Below, one piece after another: positions 1-9,337 of a stretch of DNA of 64,000 bases. Source of the DNA: Halomonas sp. 7T (lineage in GTDB: Bacteria; Pseudomonadota; Gammaproteobacteria; Pseudomonadales; Halomonadaceae); assembly GCF_025643255.1 (NCBI RefSeq), contig NZ_CP087112.1, positions 3,570,558 through 3,634,557 of the forward strand, given 5' to 3'. Position 1 is the first letter of the stretch. Every line of letters begins with the position of its first letter. The notes beneath the pieces were generated by a model that was not told where the DNA came from, ran no database searches, and saw nothing but the letters and a program-made list of their open reading frames with translations. The position numbers were made by a program, and so were the translations under genes.

Positions 1-325
1 TGACTAATAAAATCATGCCGTTAGCCGGTTGCTCCGGTGCAGAAAGGCCGAGCAGCTGATGCAGGCTAATCACAGACTCAATGTTGCCTCGCAGGTGCAA
101 GACGCCTTCCGTGGAGGCGGGTAACCCGGGTACGTAATAAACGGGCTGGTCGCTGGGTAAAATTTCGCTGATGGCGCTGCCGGGGAGTGCAAACCGCTGG
201 CCGCTGAGTCGAAATAAGACAAGCTGCTGAGTGGGCTCTTCAACATCGACCACTGTCTTGTCATCGCTTTGTGACGCTAGTGCTTCCTCCAACGAGGCTC
301 GATTGTCTGGGTTATCAGCGCTCAT
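1..325 (-). CDS. CheW-like coupling protein, C-terminus cut off by the window edge
   Basis: This is the last visible gene of the minus-strand chemosensory operon. Reading from the ATG at 325 gives an acidic N-terminal stretch of about 35 residues, then a typical CheW fold opening (QQLVLFRLSGQRFALP, then ISEIL, then the V-L-x-L-R-G-N core near residues 87-93). CheW proteins link the receptor to the CheA kinase. The start overlaps the stop of the upstream cyclase gene by 11 bases, and a GGAG lies 7 bases before the ATG, so translation is probably coupled. About 108 codons are visible and the end is missing. It could also be a longer CheW-domain protein of the WspB or WspD kind, which this fragment cannot settle. 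Confidence 0.85.
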   Translation of the reverse strand, partial: MSADNPDNRASLEEALASQSDDKTVVDVEEPTQQLVLFRLSGQRFALPGSAISEILPSDQPVYYVPGLPASTEGVLHLRGNIESVISLHQLLGLSAPEQPANGMILLV

Positions 326-1994
326 CGGCTGGCTCCGTCGATATCACTATCTGATTACGCCCTTGGTCTTTGGCAAGATAGAGCGCTTGGTCAGCGCTTA
401 AGCGCATCGACTCGGTAGAAGGCTGCTCGGGGAAGCTGCTGATACCTGCGCTGAAGGTGCAACGAAATCGAATGTCACCGGCGTGGAAATCGACCAGCGC
501 AAAGTCTTCGCGCAAACTGTTGATTAACGGGGCGGCTTTTTCTGCGTTGACGCCTTTCAACAGGACAACAAACTCTTCGCCACCGTAACGGCCAATAATG
601 TCGGATAACCGTAGACGGCTTTTTAATAGCCTTGCCAACGTGATGATGACTTGGTCGCCCGCTAAATGACCGTGGGTGTCGTTAACCTGCTTGAAGTGAT
701 CGATATCGATCATTGCCATTGCGTGTTCGCTATTTTCCCGGTGCGCCTGGGCAAGGGTTTTATTGATCAGCTCAGTGGTGGTGCTGTGGTTATACAAGCC
801 TGTCATGCTATCGCGGGTCATTAATGAGCGTAGCAGGCGCAGGCGTTCAGCACGCAGGCGTACGGCAGAGACCAGTTCTTCGGGTTGCACAGGTTTAGTG
901 AGAAAAGCTTCAACACCCGCAGACATCGCGGAGATCTGTTTTTGACTGTCGGTTTCACTCGAGAGATAGATGATCGGTAGCCCCAGGTACTCCGGCTGCT
1001 GACGAATAATGGTCGCCAGTTCTTCCCCTGAGCACACCGGCATATACACATCGACCAGCAGTAAATCAGGACTAAAGCGCTCCATCGTGGTGAGTGCATC
1101 GGCAGGATGATGCACTTGTTGAGCCATCATACCGCCCTCTTCAAGTAGCAAGGCGTGGTAAGCGGCGACTTCAGGCTCGTCATCTACCACAAGCACCTTG
1201 AGCGGCTCTTCTACAGCTGGGGCGGTGAGTTCGTCTACCGCCAACATAAGATCCAGTGGTTTGACCGGCTTGATGAAGTAACCATTGCAACCTGCGCGAG
1301 CGGCGCTCAGTCGCGAATGAAAATCGCTGTGGGCGGACAGAACGATCGCTGGCAGGGGCTGGTCAGTTAACTTGTTCAGGCTGGCCAGGGTTTCCGTGCC
1401 AGCTGTTTGGCCCTGGGGAAACTGCACATCCATAATGACTGCATCAGGGCGACGCGTGAGCACGGCGTTAAAGAACGTTTCTGTATCGAGGAAATGCACC
1501 ACCTCATGGCCAAAACAGCGCAAGTGATGAATCAGTTGATCGACCTGTTCGGGCTCATCGTCGCAAAGATAAATTAACCGCTGGCGCTTGTTGCGTAATG
1601 GCTCAACTGGGTTGGTAAGCTCGAAGCTGTGCACGGCCGCCAGCGCTTTCTGTTGGCCACTGTGTGAACACAGGTGCTGCTGCTCACGCTTTAGCTGAAG
1701 CAGCAGTTGGCTAATATAGGTGTCGAGATCCGTGCGAGGCAGCGACGCAGTGAGCGCCTCTTCTGCTTGGTCTGCCAGAAGGGCAAGCCGTTCAAAGCCC
1801 AGCGATCTCCCGGTTCCTTTCAGGCTATGAAAGAAGCGGTGCAGCTCCGGGGCAAGTCGCGTTTGCTCTTCCGCCGACGTGCGGCTCTGCTGCCACAACT
1901 CAGCGGTTTGCGCTAAGCGGTTCGGAAGCTGCTCAATAAAACGCTCACGCAGCTGATTGAGCTTTTCGTGCAGCGAGGGGGCGGGCTGAGACAT
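315..1994 (-). CDS. Hpt-REC-REC-GGDEF diguanylate cyclase, output of the chemosensory operon
   Basis: Predicted soluble diguanylate cyclase of 559 aa that makes c-di-GMP from two GTP. Domains in order: an Hpt domain with HSLKGTG (phospho-His at about 56), a first receiver (Asp at about 189, FIKPV Lys), a second receiver (VVDDEPEV; Asp at about 315, FLTKPV) and a GGDEF domain with an active GGEEF at about 471-475. RLSD sits five residues before the GGEEF, so the product-binding I-site looks intact. I chose the ATG at 1994 because AGGTAG precedes it; an in-frame GTG at 2063 has no ribosome site. Wsp systems use a simpler REC-GGDEF protein (WspR), and PleD has REC-REC-GGDEF. The extra Hpt domain here suggests a longer phosphorelay. 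Confidence 0.88.
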   Translation of the reverse strand: MSQPAPSLHEKLNQLRERFIEQLPNRLAQTAELWQQSRTSAEEQTRLAPELHRFFHSLKGTGRSLGFERLALLADQAEEALTASLPRTDLDTYISQLLLQLKREQQHLCSHSGQQKALAAVHSFELTNPVEPLRNKRQRLIYLCDDEPEQVDQLIHHLRCFGHEVVHFLDTETFFNAVLTRRPDAVIMDVQFPQGQTAGTETLASLNKLTDQPLPAIVLSAHSDFHSRLSAARAGCNGYFIKPVKPLDLMLAVDELTAPAVEEPLKVLVVDDEPEVAAYHALLLEEGGMMAQQVHHPADALTTMERFSPDLLLVDVYMPVCSGEELATIIRQQPEYLGLPIIYLSSETDSQKQISAMSAGVEAFLTKPVQPEELVSAVRLRAERLRLLRSLMTRDSMTGLYNHSTTTELINKTLAQAHRENSEHAMAMIDIDHFKQVNDTHGHLAGDQVIITLARLLKSRLRLSDIIGRYGGEEFVVLLKGVNAEKAAPLINSLREDFALVDFHAGDIRFRCTFSAGISSFPEQPSTESMRLSADQALYLAKDQGRNQIVISTEPADER

Positions 1995-2079
1995 CAAACT
2001 ACCTACGTGATTGGTCGAAAGCGGCGATCCGTTCCATTTTATCCATTCCATCGCAACGAACACTGTTTAGGAGCATGCC

Positions 2080-2436
2080 TTAGCCATCGAGCGCCTGTTT
2101 TACGGCGGCAGCTAAGGTATCTGCCAGCTCGGCATCTTTGCACAAACAGGCCGTTAGGCCCGGCGTTTGCTGTAGTGTTTCACTCGGGGTATCTCCGGTA
2201 AGTAAAATAAACGGTAGATGGTTGCCTTGCTCACGCAGCATTGCAAGAAGTTCGGTGCCGCTGACCAAGGGCATGTGCATATCGCTGACAATCAACACGA
2301 TATCGCTGTGCGTGTCTAGTTGCTCGACGGCGTCCATCGCGTCATGAGCCAGAAGGGTGTTATGCCCCTGAGACTCAAGCAGTGCCGCCGTCATTTCCCC
2401 CGCAAGCGGATCGTCGTCTATGACTAGAATATGCAT
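2080..2436 (-). CDS. Single-domain response regulator (CheY-like)
   Basis: A 118-aa protein made only of a receiver domain: the acidic pair IDDD near residues 6-9, a phospho-acceptor Asp in LIVSDMHMP near residue 52, and a Thr in LLTGD. It has no output domain. It lies between the CheA hybrid and the Hpt-REC-REC-GGDEF gene in the same operon. The usual Lys region is weak (LCKDAEL), so the fold end is less conserved than in its neighbours. It may act as a phosphate shuttle or sink between the kinase and the Hpt domain of the cyclase, or bind another target. The role is inferred from position. Confidence 0.8.
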   Translation of the reverse strand: MHILVIDDDPLAGEMTAALLESQGHNTLLAHDAMDAVEQLDTHSDIVLIVSDMHMPLVSGTELLAMLREQGNHLPFILLTGDTPSETLQQTPGLTACLCKDAELADTLAAAVKQALDG

Positions 2437-2484
2437 CCGTATCCTCTTGATGGTTATGGATGGTTATGTAAGTGGGGCAGGCCG

Positions 2485-4590
2485 TTAGCCCAGCAGGGCC
2501 TGTAGCGTCTCTACTAAATTGTTTTGATCAAAACTGCCCTTGACGATATAGGCATCAGCACCGACCTCAATACCGCGCCGTCGATCCGTTTCTTTCTCAC
2601 GGGAGGTAATGATGATAATGGGCCGATAACGATAAATCTCATTTTCGCGCAGTCGGGCAGTCAGCGCAAAGCCATCCATAACCGGCATCTCGATGTCGGT
2701 AAGCACCGCGTCAAACGGTTCCGCCAGCGCTTTGGCTAATCCCTCGCGACCGTTTTCGGCCAGGGTGACGTGATAGCCCCACGCTTCCAGCACATCTTTT
2801 TCGATTTCGCGGGTATTCAGTGAGTCGTCGACCACTAAAACGCGCTTTGTGAGGGGGGTTAGGCGCTGATCGCTACTCTTGCGTTGGGTATTGTGCTGGC
2901 TAGCCTCCAGCAACGCGGGGATGTGAAGTAGGCTCACCAACGCATTTCGCCCTATGGTCACCATACCTGAGACCAGTGGTAAGTGGCGTAGATGCGCAGG
3001 CAGCGGCTTGATCACCATATCGCGTTCGTCAATCAGAGCATCAATCATTAAGGCAAGCTTCTGATGGCGAAGGTGGACAACCAGCAGTAGCGTGTTCTCA
3101 GTGACGGGCATCGTTTCTGGTAACTCAAGCAGCTGCGCCAGTGAGACAACGGGAACAAACTCGTTGCGTAAAATCAACGTTCGCTGACCAGCGGCGTCAA
3201 TGAAGGATTCCGATGCACACTCCACCAGCTCTGACACGTATGGTGCGGTTACCCCGAGGGTGACACCGCTAACGCTGATCAGCAGCACCCGCATCATCGC
3301 CAACGACAGCGGCAGGCGCAGCGTAAAGCGAGTGCCGCGGCCGTGATCACTGGCAAGCTGCAAGTCGCCGTTAAGCTCGTCCACCACGGTGCGTTTAACG
3401 ACGTCCATGCCCACGCCGCGCCCTGAAAAGTCGGTAATCATGCTTTTGGTCGAGAAGCCGGGTAGAAAAATAAGTTCTAGGGTCTCCTGCTCACTCAGAG
3501 TGTTCAGCTGCTCCTCACTGACCAGCTGTTTAACGAGTGCTTTTTGACGCACCGTGTCCAGTGCAATACCGGCGCCGTCGTCATGCATCTCTACCACCAC
3601 CCAGTCAGCATCTTGCCACGCTTCAATCACCAGCTGTCCACGAAGCGCTTTACCCGATGCTTGGCGCTCAGCGGGCGGTTCTAAACCGTGATCCAAGGCA
3701 TTACGCAGCAGGTGAATGAGCGGGTCTGACAGGCGGTCAATCATTTGGCGGTCCAGCTCGATTTCACCGCCGCGCACACGGCAATCAACCTGTTTGCCCA
3801 GTGAGTGAGCCAATTCACGGGACATATGCGCGAGCGGGTCGAATACCACGCTGAGCGGCAGCATGCGCATTTGCAGCGCTCGGTCGTGTAGGTCGCTCAT
3901 CAGCGCGTCGTGACTTAACACGCTGTCTTTCAGCTCTCGGTGAAAGGCATGAAAGGGGGACTGCTGAGCCGCAGGAAGCGTGGTGCTTAGCGCTCGCGCT
4001 TGCTCTACGAGGGTGTGTAAGTGGTGGTGCCCCGAAAGCACTTCCCCCATCAAGCGGATAACATCGTCAAGTCGATCCAAGCGTACCCGCACGGTATCGC
4101 TGAGACGTAGCTCGGTTTCGGGTGCCGCCACGGTTGAGGGAGCAGGCGCCGGCGCCGGTGAATCCGCAAGGGGAGAGGGGGACTGAGGGGCGGTCTGCCC
4201 GCGAGCCGCTTGTTCCAGGGCGCTACACAGTGACTCATCCGCTGCGGGCAAGTCGTCGCCTGTCGCCCCATCAGCGAGCTGGCTGACGAAGTCAGAAAGC
4301 CCGTCAACCGCCTGGCGGAGAAGACTAGTTACCGTCGGCGACGTGTCGAGCGTGCCATCGCGCAGTGCACTGAGCAGCTCTTCGGTGCTATGCGCCAGGG
4401 CCGTAATGGGCGTCAGTTTCAGCATGCGCGACGAGCCTTTCAGCGTATGTGCCGCGCGAAATAGCTCGTTGATCTGCTCCCGATCAGCGTCACCCTGCTC
4501 TAATGCGTTGATGCCTTCGCGTAGACGCGGCAGATGGTCGGCGGCCTCTTCCACAAAGCGCTGTACAAAGCGGCGAATATCCAGCGCCAT
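2485..4590 (-). CDS. CheA-type hybrid histidine kinase with C-terminal receiver (WspE-like)
   Basis: Cytoplasmic chemosensory kinase of 701 aa. An N-terminal Hpt domain has HTLKGSSRML with phospho-His 48. A Pro/Ala-rich linker (about 130-160) follows in place of a long P2 domain. Then come the dimerisation domain, a HATPase region (DPLIHLLRNALDHG, with GRGVGMDVVK as a glycine box), a CheW-like regulatory domain and a C-terminal receiver (VVDDS; Asp 632 in LTDIEMPVMDG). CheA-REC fusions are typical of WspE and of other non-flagellar chemosensory systems. The gene ends one base before the region of the next gene in the operon and starts just 1 base downstream of cheR, so the genes are co-transcribed. 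Substrates are probably CheB, the lone receiver and the cyclase receivers. Confidence 0.9.
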   Translation of the reverse strand: MALDIRRFVQRFVEEAADHLPRLREGINALEQGDADREQINELFRAAHTLKGSSRMLKLTPITALAHSTEELLSALRDGTLDTSPTVTSLLRQAVDGLSDFVSQLADGATGDDLPAADESLCSALEQAARGQTAPQSPSPLADSPAPAPAPSTVAAPETELRLSDTVRVRLDRLDDVIRLMGEVLSGHHHLHTLVEQARALSTTLPAAQQSPFHAFHRELKDSVLSHDALMSDLHDRALQMRMLPLSVVFDPLAHMSRELAHSLGKQVDCRVRGGEIELDRQMIDRLSDPLIHLLRNALDHGLEPPAERQASGKALRGQLVIEAWQDADWVVVEMHDDGAGIALDTVRQKALVKQLVSEEQLNTLSEQETLELIFLPGFSTKSMITDFSGRGVGMDVVKRTVVDELNGDLQLASDHGRGTRFTLRLPLSLAMMRVLLISVSGVTLGVTAPYVSELVECASESFIDAAGQRTLILRNEFVPVVSLAQLLELPETMPVTENTLLLVVHLRHQKLALMIDALIDERDMVIKPLPAHLRHLPLVSGMVTIGRNALVSLLHIPALLEASQHNTQRKSSDQRLTPLTKRVLVVDDSLNTREIEKDVLEAWGYHVTLAENGREGLAKALAEPFDAVLTDIEMPVMDGFALTARLRENEIYRYRPIIIITSREKETDRRRGIEVGADAYIVKGSFDQNNLVETLQALLG

Positions 4591-4591
4591 A

Positions 4592-6022
4592 TCAAGTCAC
4601 TCCCTGTGTGGCGCCGGTAGCTCCCAGCGTGCTGTTAACCGCGTCTAGATAGCGCTCAGCAAGAAAACGCGCATCACCGGGGGGGAGCGGTGGGGCGATA
4701 GTGGCTAATCCTCCGCTGGAAGCGGGGGCGGTGGTTAACAAACGTACTACGGCGGCATAGCGCTGCCGACGCTGCAATGGATCGTCGCTCAGCTCGCCTT
4801 GGCGATATAGTTCCGCTAAATAGAAGTGCGCCGGCCAGCACTCTGGGGCGGCGTAAATGGCCCTTTTAAAATAGTCGTGGGCGCGCTGAGGCTGCTGCTG
4901 CCAACGGGCAACTAGCCCGCTTAGCACCAGGGCGTCGATAGACCACGGCTGTTGCTTAAGCAGCGTTTCAAGCAGCGTAGCGGCGTCGTCAAACGCATTT
5001 TGGTTTAGCAACTGGTGGGCGTTATGCAGTGGGTGGTCCATGCTGCCCGCTGCGGTAGTGTCCGACGCAGCGTTTAGCGCCGCTTGTTCAGGCGGCGTAG
5101 CGGGTGCTAAGCCAGTGCTATGGGGGGGCTCTTGCGTTTTTCCAGCGCTTTCATCGTGATCAAAAAGGGCATCAGGCGCGGCCTCCACCAAGGCCGAGGA
5201 GAGTGGCGATGGGGGCGCGGGGCGCTGTGTATGGCGAAAGTAAAAAATGCCCTGATCTTCGACCAGTTCAAACACACCGAGATCGTTGCCCAAAGTTTCG
5301 GTGATGCCGCAGAGTAAGATGCCATTCGGCGCTAGTAACGGGCTAAGCTGCTGATGAATACGCCGTCGCGTCTGCTGGTCGAAGTAGATCGACACATTGC
5401 GGAACAGAATGACATCAAAAGGGCCGCCAGGAGGGCTCTCGTTGGCGTTAAGGAGGTTAAACGGGCAAAAGGTGACCCACTGACGTAGCGATTCGTGCAG
5501 CTTGAAGCGACCCTGGAAAGGGCTAAAGTAACGCGCTTTGAAGTCAGGCGAGAGGGCGCGAAACGCCATGCCGCCGTACACCGCCTGACGCGCCTTGGCG
5601 AGGATGTGATGATCGAGGTCGCCGCCGGTGAGCGTAAACAGTGTCTTGGCGCGCTCGCCAAAGCGTTCAAATAGCATCATCGCTACGCTATAGGGCTCTT
5701 CACCGGAAGAGCAGCCAGCGCTAAAGATAGAGAGCGGCGGCTCCTGTGCGGCTAAACGTTCAGGTAAATAGGTGTTGATTAACCACTCCAGGGCATCTGG
5801 TTCGCGACAAAAATAGGTTTCGTTGACCGTTAATTGGCTGACAAAGTGATTGAAAAGCGCCGTGTCGCGGGTTAACTGTTTGAGAAGCTGAGGAGTGTCG
5901 GTTATTCCTGTCGAGGCTTGTAGGTTAGTGACCGCTCGGAAAAGCCGGGCTTCGGCCAACCCTTCTAGGTGTAAACCGCAGCGCTGGTGTACCAGGGTTT
6001 TAAATGAGGCAAGCGCGCTCAT
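4592..6022 (-). CDS. CheR-type MCP methyltransferase with C-terminal TPR region (WspC-like)
   Basis: Predicted SAM-dependent glutamate methyltransferase that adapts the receptor at 7096-9117; 476 aa. The N-terminal CheR helical domain is followed by the Rossmann core (SAGCSSGEEPYS motif for SAM, then FDVILFRNVSIYF). After a low-complexity Pro/Ala linker (about 285-350) there is a TPR-like segment (HNAHQLLNQNAFDDAATLLE, then a second repeat with AIYAAPECWPAHFYLAELY). WspC-type CheRs carry such C-terminal TPRs. The ATG at 6022 overlaps the cheB stop as ATGA, which favours it over an upstream in-frame start at 6064. The usual -NV- dipeptide is present in RNVSIYF. Confidence 0.88.
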   Translation of the reverse strand: MSALASFKTLVHQRCGLHLEGLAEARLFRAVTNLQASTGITDTPQLLKQLTRDTALFNHFVSQLTVNETYFCREPDALEWLINTYLPERLAAQEPPLSIFSAGCSSGEEPYSVAMMLFERFGERAKTLFTLTGGDLDHHILAKARQAVYGGMAFRALSPDFKARYFSPFQGRFKLHESLRQWVTFCPFNLLNANESPPGGPFDVILFRNVSIYFDQQTRRRIHQQLSPLLAPNGILLCGITETLGNDLGVFELVEDQGIFYFRHTQRPAPPSPLSSALVEAAPDALFDHDESAGKTQEPPHSTGLAPATPPEQAALNAASDTTAAGSMDHPLHNAHQLLNQNAFDDAATLLETLLKQQPWSIDALVLSGLVARWQQQPQRAHDYFKRAIYAAPECWPAHFYLAELYRQGELSDDPLQRRQRYAAVVRLLTTAPASSGGLATIAPPLPPGDARFLAERYLDAVNSTLGATGATQGVT

Positions 6023-7083
6023 GCGAGAGGCTCCGGTCGGCTTAGATAGCCGCGTACATACCACAAGAGTCGCTCCGCTAGGCTGTCGAGTGGTAGCTCA
6101 TAGTGAATAACGCCCGCTCGAACGGCTTCCTGGTTCATACCGTAAATCACCGAACTGGCTTCATCTTGTGCCAATGTAGTGCCGCCTGCCTGATAAATAG
6201 CGCGCATGCCGTTCACGCCATCGCGGCCCATGCCGGTCAAAATAATACCAATGGCATCTCTGCCATACACCTGGGCAATGCTCTGTAGTAGAGCATCACA
6301 GCTAGGGTGATACAGAGCGTTTTCAGGGCTGGACTGAAGCTGAAACCGGTGGTGGTGGGAGATGCACAAATCACGCTCTGAAGGGGATAAGTAAATGTGC
6401 CCAGGGCGGATTTGCTCGCCCTCTTTGCCCACACTGACCGGCATGGCGCACAGTGAGGCTAGCCACTGCGCCATGCCATCGATAAACCCATGACTAATAT
6501 GCTGGGCGATGATAATGGGTATTGGAAAACCGGCGGGTAACGTTCGCAGCAGGCGTACTAAGGCTTGCGGGCCACCGGTTGAGCAAGCAATGGCGATCAC
6601 ATGCTGGTAGTCCCTCTGCACGTCCGGTGGAGGAGCGGGCAAGTTAGGTAGGGTGGCGCGGGGGGCATGTGTTGTGGCGCGTCGCCTGAGTCGTGTGATT
6701 ACCGCGACGCCGGCAAGCAGACGAACACGCTCTAAAAAGCGCTCGGCGTCGGCCCCTTCTAGTGTGGGTTTAGGCATGACTTCTAGGGCGCCCACCTCCA
6801 GCGCTTGATACGCGGTTTCTGCATCAGAGCGGTCACTCACTACCAGTATGGGGACGCCCTTGCTGTACATGATCTCTTCGATAGCGCTTAAACCGTCCAT
6901 TACCGGCATGTTGAGATCCATGGTGACCAGCTGAGGCGCAAGGCGTTTGGCCAGTTCAACCGCTTCACGGCCGTTCGTGGCTTCGCCTACCACCTCAATG
7001 TCCTCCGCTCGGCTAAGGATATCGCGTAGCACCTCGCGGGCTACTTGGCTGTCGTCGGCAATGACTACCCGAATCACACTCAT
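6019..7083 (-). CDS. CheB-type protein-glutamate methylesterase/response regulator (WspF-like)
   Basis: Receptor demethylase and deamidase of 354 aa that opposes CheR. The N-terminal receiver has IADDS and phospho-Asp 56 in TMDLNMPVMDG. The C-terminal esterase domain has the catalytic set Ser168 (ACSTGGP), His195 (AQHISHGF) and Asp288 (GMGRDG). All three are present, so the enzyme should be active. Phosphorylation by the CheA hybrid normally releases inhibition by the receiver. It is the second gene of the operon, 12 bases after the MCP, and overlaps cheR by 4 bases. Confidence 0.92.
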   Translation of the reverse strand: MSVIRVVIADDSQVAREVLRDILSRAEDIEVVGEATNGREAVELAKRLAPQLVTMDLNMPVMDGLSAIEEIMYSKGVPILVVSDRSDAETAYQALEVGALEVMPKPTLEGADAERFLERVRLLAGVAVITRLRRRATTHAPRATLPNLPAPPPDVQRDYQHVIAIACSTGGPQALVRLLRTLPAGFPIPIIIAQHISHGFIDGMAQWLASLCAMPVSVGKEGEQIRPGHIYLSPSERDLCISHHHRFQLQSSPENALYHPSCDALLQSIAQVYGRDAIGIILTGMGRDGVNGMRAIYQAGGTTLAQDEASSVIYGMNQEAVRAGVIHYELPLDSLAERLLWYVRGYLSRPEPLA

Positions 7084-7095
7084 CCGGTATCCTTA

Positions 7096-9117
7096 TCAGC
7101 GGTCTTGATGGGTAAGGGTGAACTCCTTCACCAGCGCGTTAAGCTCAGCCGACATTTGAATCATATCTTGGCTGATATCGGTAATGCTGCGCACCGAGTG
7201 TGCGTTGCGTGAGCTGGCGGTATCAATGTCGCGCAGCGCCATCACCACTTGGCTACTGGCGGTTTTTTGTTGCTGGGTAGAGAGCGAAATCTGCTGGGCG
7301 GCGCTGCTGGTTTGACTGGCCGCTTTAAGCAGCGCGTCCAGATCTTGGGCCGTGCTCAGGCTGGCTTCAACGCCCTGCTCGATGGAAGCGGCACCTTTCT
7401 CAGACGCCACCACCAAACGATTGATCGCCGTCTGGATATCGTCGGTATGTGCTTCAATTTCTTGGGTCGAGTCCGTGACGCTGTCGGCTAAACGACGTAT
7501 CTCGCTGGCAACGACTGAAAAGCGCCGCCCCGACTCCCCCGCGCTTGAGGCTTCCAGTGCGGCATTGAAGGCGATCAGCTTTGTCTGGGCGGCCAACGTG
7601 TTGATCAACTCCATGACTTTGTTAATCTGCTTGGATTTCGCTCCCAGGGTCATGATCTCGGTCAGACTCTGCTCGCTGTCGCTGCGTATGTCCTGCATTT
7701 TTGACTGTAGCAGCTGCATGGCCGCGCTGCCTTTACGACTGCGTTCTAACGTCTGGTTGGCCACGTCGACGACCGACTGGGAGTGGTCAGCGATTTGCGT
7801 GGATGAGGTAGAAAGCTCTTCCATGGTGGAAGTGATTTCAGCCACGGAAGAGGCCATCTCTTCAACGGCGGCCGCCATGGTTTGGCTTGCTTCATTATCA
7901 ATATCGCTGCCGTGCACGCCGGAAAGCCCCGCCGTTTTTGCCAGCCGGTCGGCGACGTGCGTTAACGCCACCGCGTTCTTGGCCACCGCCGCGATAGCAC
8001 GGGAGAGGCGTTCAAGGAGTTCGTTGGTTTGATGGGCTAGGTCGCCAAGCTCGGAATTATCGTCGGTACTGACGCGCCGCGAGAGGTCCAAACTGAGGGT
8101 GATATCTTTTAGCTGGCGCTGAAAGTCAAGCAGGGGGCGCGTCAGGCTGCCCGTCAGCGGGTAGAGAATCAGCAATCCGATAAGTAAAATGAGCAGCCCT
8201 AATCCGCTAGACTCTAAAAAGCGTTCCCGAGTGGAGGTCAAATAACTCTCTTTCTCGACTTCCACCATGAGGTAGCGCTGCAGTTCGGGTAGCCAGCGAG
8301 TACTGATTAACAGCGTTTGGCCATCGCGCTCAATCTCTTGTACCTGGAGGTATTCATCAGGCCGCAGGCGCTGCGACGTTTGGTCTGGTAAGAGCTCGGA
8401 CGTGGTGATGTCCCCATCGCTGCGAATGAGCAGCTCTCCTTCTGCGCTGATTAGGGAGGCGCGTCCGGTGTCACCCAAGCGGAAGTCGTTAATGAGGGTG
8501 GCCATTTGGGAGAGATCCAACCCCGCGCCCGCCACTATTAATGGCAGGCCGTTGGCGGTGTTAGCCGTGCTACGGTAGTTAACGTATACAAAAGCATCGT
8601 CAGGTGAAAACGTATCGCTATCTAAATTCAACTCGTAGGCGTTCTCGCTTTCAATAAAGCGGTAGTACCAATCATCCTCACTGCCGGGCGGCTGGATAAT
8701 ACGCTGCAGAAGTTCGCCATTGCGCAGTTGAATATAGTAGCCCCGCCCTTGGTATTGAGCGGCGATAAACAGCAGTTCGGTGTCTATCTGCTCCATCAAG
8801 CGCCCAAGGTAACGGGTAATGTCAGCTTGGTCTGCTTCAGGCAATCCGTCGCGAACCCACTCTTCAATAAAGTAACTATTGGCCAAGCTTTGGGAAATAG
8901 CGAGATTTTGACTGAGATTGAGATTGATATGTGCGGCTAGCCCCTCGACCTGGGCCGGTAACTCTTCGTTAATCAGGTAATTGAGTCGCGCTTGGCCGTA
9001 GGAGCGCGCTTGAAGATAGAGTGCCAGGAGCATGGCGAGGGCGAGGACGATGCCAAAGGAGAGAAATAATCGAAGCCGTAAAGGTAGAGATTTCCAGCGC
9101 GCCATCATGTTTGCCAT
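7096..9117 (-). CDS. Methyl-accepting chemotaxis protein with large periplasmic sensor (WspA-like position)
   Basis: Receptor of about 673 aa heading the chemosensory operon. TM1 lies at about 17-36, a periplasmic region of roughly 265 residues follows (compatible with a double-Cache/PDC sensor: DDWYYRF, then FVYVNYRS, then AGLDLS), TM2 lies at about 305-322, then a HAMP and a long coiled-coil signalling domain. The hairpin tip reads AAQTKLIAFNAALEASSAGE. The usual form is A-x-Q-T-N-L-L-A-L-N-A-A-I-E-A-A-R-A-G-E, so several normally invariant kinase-contact positions differ. A GGAG lies 2 bases before the first ATG, and ATGs at 9108 and 9105 have better spacing, so the protein may be 3-4 residues shorter. 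The ligand is unknown. Confidence 0.9.
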   Translation of the reverse strand: MANMMARWKSLPLRLRLFLSFGIVLALAMLLALYLQARSYGQARLNYLINEELPAQVEGLAAHINLNLSQNLAISQSLANSYFIEEWVRDGLPEADQADITRYLGRLMEQIDTELLFIAAQYQGRGYYIQLRNGELLQRIIQPPGSEDDWYYRFIESENAYELNLDSDTFSPDDAFVYVNYRSTANTANGLPLIVAGAGLDLSQMATLINDFRLGDTGRASLISAEGELLIRSDGDITTSELLPDQTSQRLRPDEYLQVQEIERDGQTLLISTRWLPELQRYLMVEVEKESYLTSTRERFLESSGLGLLILLIGLLILYPLTGSLTRPLLDFQRQLKDITLSLDLSRRVSTDDNSELGDLAHQTNELLERLSRAIAAVAKNAVALTHVADRLAKTAGLSGVHGSDIDNEASQTMAAAVEEMASSVAEITSTMEELSTSSTQIADHSQSVVDVANQTLERSRKGSAAMQLLQSKMQDIRSDSEQSLTEIMTLGAKSKQINKVMELINTLAAQTKLIAFNAALEASSAGESGRRFSVVASEIRRLADSVTDSTQEIEAHTDDIQTAINRLVVASEKGAASIEQGVEASLSTAQDLDALLKAASQTSSAAQQISLSTQQQKTASSQVVMALRDIDTASSRNAHSVRSITDISQDMIQMSAELNALVKEFTLTHQDR

Positions 9118-9337
9118 TGCTCCAAAGTAAACGGTGGCCCTGAAGCCGCAGCGGCATGTAGCTTTAACGCTGTTAGGTAACGCTCAGGGTAAAGAGGGTG
9201 AAGGGGAGTGCCCCCACTACTTATGAAAGCGACTTGTGAACGTCGTGCTTATCACCGTGCCCATCAGTAGTACCAACGATTTCAGCCTTTTTAATGCGTA
9301 ATGTCTAGTGCTAATCAGTTGAATGGGGTACGCCTAT
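9118..9337. other. Intergenic region upstream of the chemosensory operon
   Basis: About 220 bases separate the end of the ATP-grasp ligase gene from the MCP start, the longest gap on this strand in the first 11 kb, so the operon promoter most likely lies here. I could not find a convincing -35/-10 pair or sigma-54 motif. A short G/C inverted sequence (GGGGAGTGCCCCC at about 9204-9216) is the only structure seen. Confidence 0.4.
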
